DNA from: Mactra quadrangularis
Taxonomy: Eukaryota > Mollusca > Bivalvia > Venerida > Mactridae
Reading direction: 5' to 3'
Assembly: GCA_025267735.1 (NCBI GenBank)
Contig: CM046299.1
Location: 17,692,232 to 17,756,231 of the forward strand
DNA length: 64,000 bases
A model generated the notes under the pieces. The model had not been told where the DNA came from, searched no databases, and saw nothing but the letters and a program-made list of their open reading frames with translations. Within the stretch, counting starts at the first letter, position 1. Each line of letters opens with the position of its first letter. Positions 24,980 to 34,895 of the stretch are shown here, piece after piece. Position numbers and translations under genes: made by a program.

Positions 24980-27900
24980 TTTTTATACATCAGATATTGG
25001 ACATTTTGAAACAATCTGACTGAAAACTCTTCATGTATTAGTTCTGGCTTCCAAAATTTTATGAGCTGCCTTTTTAACATTTGTTTTTCATCTGATGGGG
25101 CACTAACAGCAAAGACAAGGACACAGGGAAGACCTTTAAAGCTATTCGTGTATATATGTAATTCTATTCATATTGCAAATCTACCATCTGTGATTTAATG
25201 ATAAAAAATTTCAATTTCAATTAAAATTCTATAATACCATACAAATACTGTAATCAGGCATTTTATTGAAATTCAACTATAACACTTATGATTTACAGCA
25301 GCAAGACTTTTTTCATCAAAATGATATATATGGATTAGTGATAAAATTTTATCTTAATTTTATTTATTGAATTAACATTATTTAAAAATATATTTTTACC
25401 ATCATTCAGTATGAGTAGCTATACTTAGTATTATGTGTGCTGCAATTTTTGCCAAATACTTACAGGTCATGCGGGCAGTAGAATAAAAATTATGATAGTC
25501 AATTCACTAACACATCTTCAGTTAATCTTTACATCCTTTTCTTTTTTATGCAGTAACTGGAAATAACACCTGACCCTTTTTTATTCTAAAGGAGACACTG
25601 TAAATTGGTGTTGACTATTTAAATTTTACAGCATTAAAATTTAAAATTAACATGAAAATACCAGTAGACACTATACATGAAGATTTAACATTAAAGAAAA
25701 CATTTATCACAAAATTTTATTTCCTTCCTTTGTCAACATTTAAACAGAGAATAAAATCAGAATAAACATTATCACCATTTTTGTTGTTATTACATTTGAC
25801 AAGTTATATACATGTAAGGTATTGATGAGTTTTATCCATCTGTCCATGGCACATACATTAACCCAACTGATTTGAATACTCACTACAGTACATGTACTTT
25901 TAAAATCAACAAGTAAATCTGTGAGCTAATGCTCACTAGTGATACCCCCGCAGTGAGAAATATGAGTATCATAATGTAACTTTCATTTAACGAAATCTAA
26001 AAATATGCGACAAACAGGAAGTAGATGAGCAAGGAGCATGAAATTGCTTTACACCACATGGGACTATGGGATGAAGCAATATGCAAAGTATCAGGCTGCT
26101 GCATGTTATAGTTGCTGAGAAAACTGCGACGGAAATTTTGTAACGGACGGACGCACGCACAAACACACGCACGGACAAGGGTAAAACAGTATACCCCCCT
26201 CTTCTTCGAAGCGGGGGTATAATAATGATAAATATATGTACATGTATCCTATTATTTAAATAAGTGGGGTTAAATTATTAACGTAAGTGCCACTGACATT
26301 TCAATAAAATTTAACAATATTAGTATTTCATTACTCTTTCCTTATCATACATGTATAAAATCTGGTTTTGTAAGCTTATTAAATATTGGTAGCATGTCTA
26401 GCTACTAAGAGGGTCTTTGTTTCTATGTGCTTAGCTTATACTGGTAAAAGCTTAGGTACTGAGATCTGAGCCTATCTAGGGATAGTAAGTAAGAATACTT
26501 ATAACATGTAACACATTATATTTGAGTAAATGTAGGAATTATGTCTTATAAGCCATACAATAGGAGATGGCATAATTTGTCATAGCTTTAAGAATCACTT
26601 TCCATTCTTTGGTTTAGTAATCCTATGTGCTTTAAACCTCTGTTTGAGCTTTTTGCAGTGTATACTGAAACTTGATGTTAGTGCATCCATGCATGTTGCA
26701 CTACGTTCAAGAAGTATCAGCAGCCTTTGTTTAAATTACATTCAAAAGTAATTTCTGGTCATTTTCTGTTGCAAAGCACTTTTACAGAGTGACAGGCATC
26801 TTACTTAAACAATATACAATAAATCTATATAAATGCATTAATACATGCCACTTGTACAGCGTTCAACATACATGTATAATAACTAAACTTCTAAACTAAA
26901 CTGATATACATGTATATATATTTATGATTTTGTGTAACAGTCTTCAAAATTATTGGGTGTCCAGTTGCCCGGGACAACCAATCTTAGTTTGGGCAACCAA
27001 CAATTTTTTTGGGCAACCAAATTTTTGCAAATGAGATATAGTGCTTGCTCTTTAGATAATCTGTTCTGACTGCCATTTTATATGCTAATTTTGCAGACTT
27101 GCGCAATGTCTTTTTCTGAACATTACAATGTATGAATTACCCTAATTCCAATATCACAGATTTGAAGAAAGAGATGCTTGATAACAACTAATTCTTAAGT
27201 TATATATACAGAAGCTTGCTACTTCTTTATCATTACACTGTACTAGTTTACCCTTCAACAAGCACCTGACAACTTCTCCCATTATGAAAAAAAATTAACA
27301 TAAAATTTCCATAAAAGAGTATAACCAGCCACAGACAAAACTCAACCGGAGACCTCCAGAATTGAAAATCTTGTGCTCTATCACTCCAACACAAGTCAAA
27401 TCATAAAGCCTTGAGAGCATATAATTAAATTTCTGACTATTTCCATCAATAAGCACAGTTCCAATCTGTATACATAGGAATAGTGACTTTACAATCAATA
27501 ATCTCATACTGGTACTTGAAGGTATGGCTACAAACATAGATATTGACAAAATTGAGAAGTGAGTGTAAAAAGTACAAAGTGAAAAGTGCATATTTTTGTC
27601 CATAAAATTACATACATGTAGTTGTAGTGACCCCTTCAAATATCTGTACAAGAATACTAATTAATAAAGCATTAGTTATAAATGACACAAATAACACCTG
27701 AGAGATATTATATAATATTTATTCATTAACATAATTATGTAATTTAAAACAATTAACATTGGAATTACAATTAAGCATGGCATTACATTAATTGTACTTA
27801 AGTTAATTCTTGACAGATAATCATAAAATATATAACTCCCTGATTTCAATTTAGACTGATTTACATACACAATCAACTACAACATTTTACATAAACAACA

Positions 27901-28491
27901 TTGAGCAAAGTGGGTAACCATTTTAAATAAATGGTTCATTTACATATATACAGTCCCATGTGAAATAACCTTTAACCTTGTAAAAATCGGTTTCAAATTA
28001 ACACAGTTTATTTCAAATGTATTTATGCATAATGATAGTTATAATAGATTGTAATCCTTTAAAGGGAAGTAATGAAGCTTAATACTATTGTTATCATTAT
28101 ACATGTATCTAAAGGTATGTTTTAATTCCTCAAGTATTGGTAAATAATAATAATAATTCAAGCATTAACAAAAGTGTAAAGGTAATTATGGTGAATGACA
28201 TGGAAGTATCAATTATACAAAGTTCTGCAAAAACTTTGCATCAAGCAACCCACAAGGGTAGAGAACTAGAGGTATAAAGAATAAACAATCAAATAAATAC
28301 ATGATTATAAAAAATATACCCAGTAAATAGTTTGTACAAATTGACCCGAGACAGATTAATACATTACATATTTTGGTATGTACACAATGATTAACTGATC
28401 TATTCAACAGACTATTGTAAGTAAAAAGATTCTAAACTGTTTTCAATTTCTCAACTCAATTTTCACAAGGTTTAATTTTCTTAACTCTTAT
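24980..28491. other. Intergenic DNA downstream of the SLC3A gene
   Basis: No coding exon is recognised. An ATTAAA at about 25,219 and AATAAA near 25,481 could serve the SLC3A transcript. Repeats inside are the MITE at 25,942-26,221, a fragment of the AACTGTCA MITE at 25,826-25,895, a GGGCAACCAA-rich fragment at 26,955-27,015, and a minus-strand tRNA-like SINE remnant at about 27,290-27,410. A 118-codon frame at 27,295-27,651 overlaps that remnant and is not gene-like. Confidence 0.5.
25942..26221. mobile_element. MITE with ATACCCCCGC ends
   Basis: It starts ATACCCCCGCAGTGAGAAA and ends GAAGCGGGGGTAT, inverted repeats. The interior carries GGACGGACGCACGCACAAAC and CGCACGGACAAGGG. A nearby internal ATACCCCCCTCTTC partly repeats the terminus. 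No coding content. Confidence 0.7.
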
Positions 28492-28706
28492 TCAACTGTC
28501 AGTGGCAGTTATATTATTTACATAATATATTCCGTACACATCAAGGGTTGCCCACAAAAAATCCCTCTTTAACACAATGCACTTACTGCAGTCTTGCCGG
28601 CAACCCTCGAGATACAGTGTATCTATTTTATAGTTAGCAAGTATGTAAATATGGTAACAAGTATTTAAATCCAGGGGGTTAATGTATGCCCAAATGACAG
28701 TTATAT
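28492..28706. mobile_element. MITE, AACTGTCA-type, copy with a nested micro-element
   Basis: The ends TTCAACTGTCAGTGGCA and ...TGCCCAAATGACAGT are inverted, and an internal TTTAAATCCAGGGGGTTAAT matches the family. A ~67-bp sequence at 28,546-28,612 with GGGTTGCC ends is inserted inside and is listed separately. Confidence 0.65.
28546..28612. mobile_element. 67-bp micro-element with the ends of the 39-53 kb transposon family
   Basis: It starts AAGGGTTGCCCACAAAAAA and ends GCAGTCTTGCCGGCAACCCTCG. The right end matches the termini of the elements at 39,164-43,537 and 46,894-52,925 (CGAGGGTTGC...GCAAGACTGTAGTAAGTGCA). The body is nearly all terminus, so it is an extreme internal-deletion derivative. 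Confidence 0.6.
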
Positions 28707-28782
28707 ATATAAAATTTAACAATACATATAATCAAAGTTAATTTATTATTAATGTCATTAATAACCATACAACCAATCACAT

Positions 28783-30282
28783 CATTCAGAACTCCTCGGC
28801 CATTCGCTAAGAATAACCTCGGACATATTTAGGGGCCACTTTGAATCTACCGGTGTGGAAGTAAACAAATACGCTTGTTTAGGCGATGAGTGATGTTTCT
28901 TTTTTAGTATGTAAATTTGAAATAACACAGTTCAATGACATCGCTTAACAATATTTGGTTGAATATATATTCTAACATAGGCACGTGCGCTTTCACTCTT
29001 TATTTAATGTGACGTCATCTATGCTTTATTATTCAACAAAATATAGCTCGTGACGGCTGTTGAAATTTTACTCCCCACGTTAAATGAGCAAAGCCGAAAA
29101 TAGCGCCCGAGTTTATAAGGGTTGACTTTAACAGAACCTTGGAACATGTCAGTAAATGTAAAACATGTAATAACCTTCTTACTTGACCGAAAATGGTATA
29201 AACTGAGTTTAAAACGATTCTAGCATAAAAAGACCTACTTCAAGATGTTTTCTAAGTCCCAGCATTTCCCGGTTCCGCTGTCTCATTTCATCCTGTCCTT
29301 CCTTTCATCCGACGATCATGCCAGCCATTATACGAAAAATACAAAGATTGACTATTTAATCAAAGCCAAACTGTGCATAGCATAATATAATGGAACGGCT
29401 ACGTGGATTCTTTCAAGCTCATAATCATCCAAGCTGACACGAGCAGTGCTGATTTTCCGAAAATCTAACCTTCCTTGACACGCGTTCATAAATCCAATTT
29501 ATATCCAACCTTTTACAAATATCTCCATCAAACTGTCAGATAACACACTACTATTCAGTTAACATCCAATTATTTAAGCAGTATTTGCAATATTCCACCG
29601 AAAACATCGAACTTAAATGCTACATCATCGTGTGTATATAAAATGACACTCACTAAGGGCAAGGTCGAATGTTTATTTCACGGCGCTTATTTTAAAGAAT
29701 GATGTTTAACACACAAATAAAACTATGACAATTCGTACTTAGTTTTGGGTTCATTTTTTTAAAATTAAGATTTGAATATTATTTGTTTGAAATTAGAATC
29801 AATTATCAATGAGATCTGTGTAAATAAAGGCTATTTTCGGCCTTTGCACTGGGGGGTGGATTTCAACAGCATGGCGTTTATGACAGTTAAAAATAGTTCT
29901 ATAAAAATATCTTTTCTAAGGATGTATTTTGCGATGTTAGAATCGAAATAACTTACAGTTGTCTATATTTTATTGTCTAATAAAACATAGGCACTCGTTT
30001 GATGCGCTAATTAAATCACTCGTGCTAAAGCACTCGTGATTTAATCATACGCGCATCACAACTCGTGCCTATGTTTTATTAGACAATAAAATATAGACAA
30101 CTGTAAGTTATTTCTTAAACATAGAAATATGTTTTGATCTATGTGTATACTACAAGAACTATTTTGTATAACCGTTACGTGCTTCGCCTCAGGTAGGTAG
30201 TCAAAACCCAAGCCGCCGGGGTAGACCCCCCCACAGATCCTTCCGAGATTATTCATTCATGAAAGGTGAGGTCTTCCGAATG
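28783..30282. mobile_element. 1.5-kb TIR element with 9-bp target duplication (Mutator-like?)
   Basis: The ends CATTCAGAACTCCTCGGCC and GGTGAGGTCTTCCGAATG are imperfect inverted repeats. An exact 9-bp duplication CAATCACAT flanks the element at 28,774-28,782 and 30,283-30,291. The 352-bp element at 46,137-46,488 shares both ends in inverse orientation and is a deletion derivative. There is no long open frame. An inner inverted pair (GCTGTTGAAAT...GCCGAAAATAGC at about 29,058-29,105 versus 29,831-29,885) and a strong palindrome at 29,947-30,113 lie inside. The 9-bp duplication fits the Mutator superfamily, but no transposase supports that. Confidence 0.75.
29947..30113. repeat. 167-bp near-perfect palindrome
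   Basis: The left arm AACTTACAGTTGTCTATATT...TAATAAAACATAGGCACTCG continues to CACTCGTGC and is mirrored almost without mismatch to GTCTATATTTTATTG's complement and ACTGTAAGTTA. The CACTCGTG core is shared with the fold-back MITEs at 2,721 and 18,972. It lies inside the 1.5-kb element. Confidence 0.8.
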
Positions 30283-30504
30283 CAATCACATTACAATGTC
30301 TAATAAACACATTCTTCTTAATCTAAATATACACCTTAATAAGTTGAAAAAAGTACTGATGATATATCTATAAGTGTAATCTGTTTAAATACAAATGAAG
30401 TGCAAAAAATATCAATTCTCCAAAAATTATATTTCTTGAAATCAACGACAAATAAAGAATGGAAGTCCAAATATATTATGCTTAATAATGATAGAATCAG
30501 AACA

Positions 30505-31265
30505 TCACAACCTTGCACCAAATTCAGCAGACCAATAAGTAAATTTTGCAACAAGTATTAATTTATTGTTTTTCACGATTCCAAAGTGTAAAACTAATGA
30601 ATCAACTTCATCTTGCCATGTATTGACAACAAAACTTTCATCCACAAAACCTTCTCCGATATATTTTAAATTTAAATATTTTAAAGGATATTTTCCAATA
30701 TTTTGGGTGAACTTTTTATAATGACCATTTAATGCAGCTTCTGTTCCAGCATCAGTACACCACTTCACAAAGATTGATTGATTTACATGTCCATTAAAAT
30801 CAATGTCTGCATATGTTGATGTAGTTTTAAACTGGAATGCACTATCTGGAATTTTTGGTGAAGGCAATCTCGCCATTGGAGTTCCAAACTCTATCCCTTT
30901 CTTTGCTTCGAAGTACCAGTCTGGAAACTGGGCTGGTTTACGAGTTCTAAAATCCACATAAACAAATGTCAAAGCAGATGACATCAGAAGTTCCCCTGAC
31001 TGTTTTTCAAAAACATCTATCCTAAAGCTAAAAGCAGAGTTTCCAGAGTAAAATATTTTCACAGTCACAAATAGTGGATACTTGGTACCCCAATGTTCAT
31101 AAGTGTTAATCTGATTTCCTTTTTCTGTCACATGATAAGTTGTGCCAGCCATAAATATAGAATGGTTGACATCCTTAAGTTTATCATAGTAACCAAAACC
31201 ATTATTTAATGCAGTATAACGAATAGCCTCAAACAATTTTGCCATTGACCAAATGTTCATCTTAC
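30505..31265 (-). CDS. Hotdog acyl-thioesterase-like terminal exon A
   Basis: One large exon from a TTTCAG acceptor at 31,266 to TGA at 30,505; it needs one base from an upstream exon (phase 1) and gives 253 residues. It opens GKMNIWSMAKLFEAIRY, the helix of a first hotdog domain. The second hotdog begins near FKTTSTYADIDFNGHVNQSI and contains the family motif D-x-N-x-H-V-N followed by WCTDAG. This resembles acyl-ACP/acyl-CoA thioesterases (FatA/FatB-like D-x-N-x-H-V-N). It is the most diverged of the four copies and the shortest. It has no initiator region of its own; the only matching first exon I find is at 38,038-38,182. Exact substrate unknown. Confidence 0.75.
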
Positions 31266-31795
31266 CTGAAAAATACAGACAAGGGAAAGTAATGCTTGAC
31301 CAAAAATGTTTACATACTACACTACAGTAAAGATCTGCTATACAAACCACCATCGTTACTGCAAATCATGTGATATTTTACTATTTGTTTAAGTTCCAAA
31401 TACTGAATTTAAAAAAGGTCCCTATACCTCGACTGTTCTGCAATAAAGACTGTTGATTTGGTGGTCTTAATAATGGCACTTGACTGTAATAGAAAGTTAC
31501 TGAATATTTCACCAGCAACAAGACAATTCTTGTACAGAAATGTATGCAATTAAAATATCCTTTTTGTCAACACCATTATAAATTGGCAAAAGTAACAAAT
31601 GGTCAATGGCAAACATTTATTTGAAGCAATCTTTCATCAATTTAAATTTTACAAACTTAAGTACATAAATGTATGTGTACAAGAACAGTATTCACAATTA
31701 AAATTAACATGTACAAGACTTCACTCTAGCCAAAGGATTAATCAACAGCCTGTATTTATAAACTAACACTGATGATGATAGTGATGAATGTCATT
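31266..31795. other. Spacer between thioesterase exons A and B
   Basis: It is AT-rich, with no recognisable first-exon homologue on the minus strand and no repeat. A minus-strand AATAAA at 31,616-31,621 lies 175 bp past the exon B stop and could polyadenylate a transcript ending in B. Confidence 0.45.
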
Positions 31796-32586
31796 CTATA
31801 ATTGACTTAGACCATCAGTATTAGGAGTGGTGTTATAAAATGTCATTTTCATGTTTGAAATCATACTTGATTGTTTCACAATAGCAAAGTAAAGTGACAA
31901 TTGTTCTGTTTCATTTGTCCAAACATTTACAGTAACTTCTTCATCAAGTAAAACTTCATCTAAGAAACGAACTTCTACTTGACTCAAACAATACAGCTCT
32001 AATTGTTCCTTAAAGTTCATGAAAGCTCCTTTATGTGCCCCAAGAGAGGCAGCATCTGAGCACCACTTGAAGTAAGTGCCTTGGTTAACATGTAGATTAA
32101 AATCACAATCTAGGTGATGTGCTTTAAAATGGCATTTGAATGAATTTTTCGGAACACTTTGAAATTCAGTTTTTTCAATATTTGCTTTTTCTGCTTCATC
32201 AAAGTGCTTCTCCAGTCCAGTATGAAAGTAATCTGGAAGGGCTGTAGGTCTCCTGGTTTGAACATCTACAATAACTGCTTTTGACAAAAAGCTCCCAAGC
32301 TCTTTGCCATTTTTATTGGACCAGACTGACTTCATGCAATAGGATGTTTTACCAACATCTGTTACGTATGTAATAAAATGCATTGGCTTCTTTAAACCAT
32401 AAGTATTATAATACCGGATGTTCCAGACACCAGGATTAAACTTAAAGATATTACTGACAATAAATGTTAACTTCCTTGGTGAGAATGGATTTTCTAAAAG
32501 TTCAGGAGCATAGGCAAATCCTTTCTCAAAAGATATGGATCGAACAGATTCACACAGTTTAGCTAATGACCACAGGGTAACTCTTC
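31796..32586 (-). CDS. Hotdog acyl-thioesterase-like terminal exon B
   Basis: The exon runs from a CTTCAG-type acceptor (TTTATTCAG at 32,587) to TAG at 31,796, phase 1 entry, 263 residues. It opens GRVTLWSLAKLCESVRS. The second hotdog has HHLDCDFNLHVNQGTYFKWC, retaining Asp, Asn, His and Asn of the thioesterase motif, then SDAASLGAH. The length equals exon C and nearly equals exon D, which argues for purifying selection on all copies. No upstream first exon of its own is visible before exon C. Confidence 0.75.
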
Positions 32587-32692
32587 CTGAATAAATATAA
32601 AAAATAAGAGTCAAAATAACACAAAAGCTATCATGAGAATGCTAAAAGCAAATAACTTGAAATAAGGCATTTCAAAGCCAAATTCAGCCACC

Positions 32693-32920
32693 TGTCTAGC
32701 TCAGTTGGTAGCACACAATTCTACTGATCGAATGGTCGTGGGGTCGATGCCCGGGCGGGGCATACTTTTGCGGAGCTTGGTTATGAAATTATTCCTATGG
32801 CTATTCTCCACCAACCCCAGAGATTTAGCCTTTTCAGGAGGAGGTGAGTAGGTTGACTGACCGTTGTTATATGGCCTATACAATGTGTTGCAACGGCGTT
32901 AATCCTAACAAAAAACAAAC
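32693..32920 (+). repeat. tRNA-headed SINE, family 2, copy 1
   Basis: The head CTAGCTCAGTTGGTAGCACA is a good tRNA A-box region. It is followed by GGGGTCGATGCCCGGGC (B-box-like) and the family body ending GAGTAGGTTGACTGACCG and AATGTGTTGCAACGGCG. It lies between thioesterase exons B and C. The head is not a foldable intact tRNA gene. Confidence 0.8.
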
Positions 32921-33282
32921 AAGTCAAAGCCAATTTCACAGCATATTTTAAAGATGTCTAAATAAATACTTGACAGGAAGGTGGTTTTGACCCTATGTTA
33001 TGATTTGATCAGCTTACGCTGAAGCCACACCTATTACAGTTCAAAAAGTTATCTAAGATTTGATTCAGTTACATACAAGTAGTTTTGTACACATGTACAC
33101 ATTTATATATCAAGACAAAAATTATAAGACCATCCTAAGAAGGTCAAATGACATGTTCTAGTAGTAATACACTGCTGTAATTTTATAGCAGAACAAAACA
33201 CATCTTACAAGAAACAAAAAAGATTAATTATAAATATATTAGTCCAATCATTTACCACTAATTCTACAATAAGTTAATCCGG

Positions 33283-33288
33283 TTTATT
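33283..33288 (-). terminator. Poly(A) signal downstream of exon C
   Basis: A minus-strand AATAAA lies 14 bp past the exon C stop codon, between exons C and B. Together with the AATAAA after exon B it suggests that transcripts can end after individual exons. Confidence 0.4.
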
Positions 33289-33301
33289 CTGAATGTCTTC
33301 T

Positions 33302-34092
33302 TTAAAGTTTGGCCTTTAATGAAATAGTTTCCGGTAATGGTTCCCCAATGAAAAAATTAATTTTCATGGAAAATATCTGTTTTCCCTTTTTTATAATTGC
33401 ACACATTAGACTCTTGCAGTCAGCATTTGATTCCCAAACATTTACAGAAATAACATCATTCACAATACATTCACCAATATATTGAAACTCCAATAATTTT
33501 ATTGGATAAAGTTCTACGTGTTTCTTGACTTCTTTAAACTTTCCTAGATACGCCCCCATACTGGCTGCATCTGAACACCACCTTAGATACGTAGCTTGAT
33601 TGGCATGATGGTTAAAATCACAATCACTATGAAGAACTTTCACTGAATACTTAAAACATTCAGTTGGAATGACTGGAGCAGTCGATTTTTGAATTGTTTG
33701 AATAGTGACTTCTTTCAAATGATTTTCAATATTTTCATAAAACAGTTTTGGCAATAACTTTGGTTTTCTAGTTATGATATTAACATATACTACAACAGTT
33801 ATTATTGAACATAATTTCACTCGAGAATTATGATCATATAAATCCTGTGAAGTGGAAAAAGATGATTTTCCAGCATTAGAAACATATATATAGCAATGTA
33901 GTGGTTTGGTTAAACCAAATGTATCATAAAATCTAGTGTTATGAATCTCTTCCGTCAGAATTAATGATTGACTAGCAACAAAAAATCGTGATTCCATGGA
34001 AACCAACTCTGGAAACCAAAAAAATCCAGTTTCCATAGCTTTCCCTCTTATGCCTTCAAGTAACTTTCCTAACGACCACAGTGATATTTTTC
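33302..34092 (-). CDS. Hotdog acyl-thioesterase-like terminal exon C
   Basis: The exon runs from a TTTTCAG acceptor at 34,093 to TAA at 33,302, phase 1 entry, 263 residues. It opens GKISLWSLGKLLEGIRGKAM. The motif of the second hotdog reads HSDCDFNHHANQATYLRWC, with Val replaced by Ala in H-V-N, followed by SDAASMGAYLGKF. It ends SLKAKL, similar to the LEAKL end of exon D. The frame is open from the acceptor, so the first in-frame ATG (34,036) is not a needed start. It is closest in sequence to exon D. Confidence 0.78.
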
Positions 34093-34895
34093 CTGAAAAG
34101 CAAATGAAGTAAAGCCCTAGTCATCAAATTCACTCTGTTTATCCATAATATTTAGAATAACAACTGCACATGTATACTAGTCTAGAAAGATATACTAGTT
34201 TAATATACTTTCAAATGTTTTTATAATATTATGGCTTCCAACAAACAATGCAATACATGCTGTAAAAATGTGCCATGTCTGTTTTGAAATCACCCAACTT
34301 AAAGGGTAAATGTCTATAATTGACAGAATATATCATATACATTAATTTTCATAAAGTATAATTATGTATTGGTTATGCATCCACAAGACTAAAGCACAAA
34401 CACAAATTTGTTAAAATACATGTTTGTGAATTAATACAAATAGCTGATAATCAAATTCTTATTCATGGTTCACAAACGGAAAATAATATGATTTCCAATA
34501 TGGGATTTAACGATATTATGCACATTTTTTACTTAACCCAGGCATGAAAAATTCATGAATGCTATAATTGTCTTCATGATTTAACAGTTTAAACTGTGAA
34601 GAAAATAATGAAAACTTTCTTTTGTTCAATAATCAACTTATTCCTTTAATCTCTGTGTTCGTTCGACAGTTTTGTTTTTAAATTGCTAACGAATAAAACT
34701 ACAAGATACGGAATATTTCAAAATGAGAGAATTCAGAACATTTCTGAAAATTTATGTTACAAATTAGGCTGCATGATTCATTTAAACATGATACACATTC
34801 AATATAATAGTATTTTTATCAATTGGATTATAAAAGATACAGACTTACAAATGTAACAAATCAAACCTAAGAAATGCGCAATTTGAATTAATCAT
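34093..34895. other. Spacer between thioesterase exons C and D
   Basis: AT-rich with no repeat or coding exon recognised. I looked for a second copy of the MASKFKHLPD first exon on the minus strand and found none. A minus-strand ATTAAA at 34,645-34,650 is the nearest plausible poly(A) signal for exon D. Confidence 0.4.

Noticed and set aside
27295..27651. 118-codon minus-strand frame
   Set aside because: It includes a tRNA-like SINE remnant and otherwise has no gene-like features.
32693..32770. Functional tRNA genes at 32,693, 40,214 and 17,176
   Set aside because: The heads keep A- and B-box-like words but do not give paired acceptor and anticodon stems, and each is fused to a repeated SINE body.
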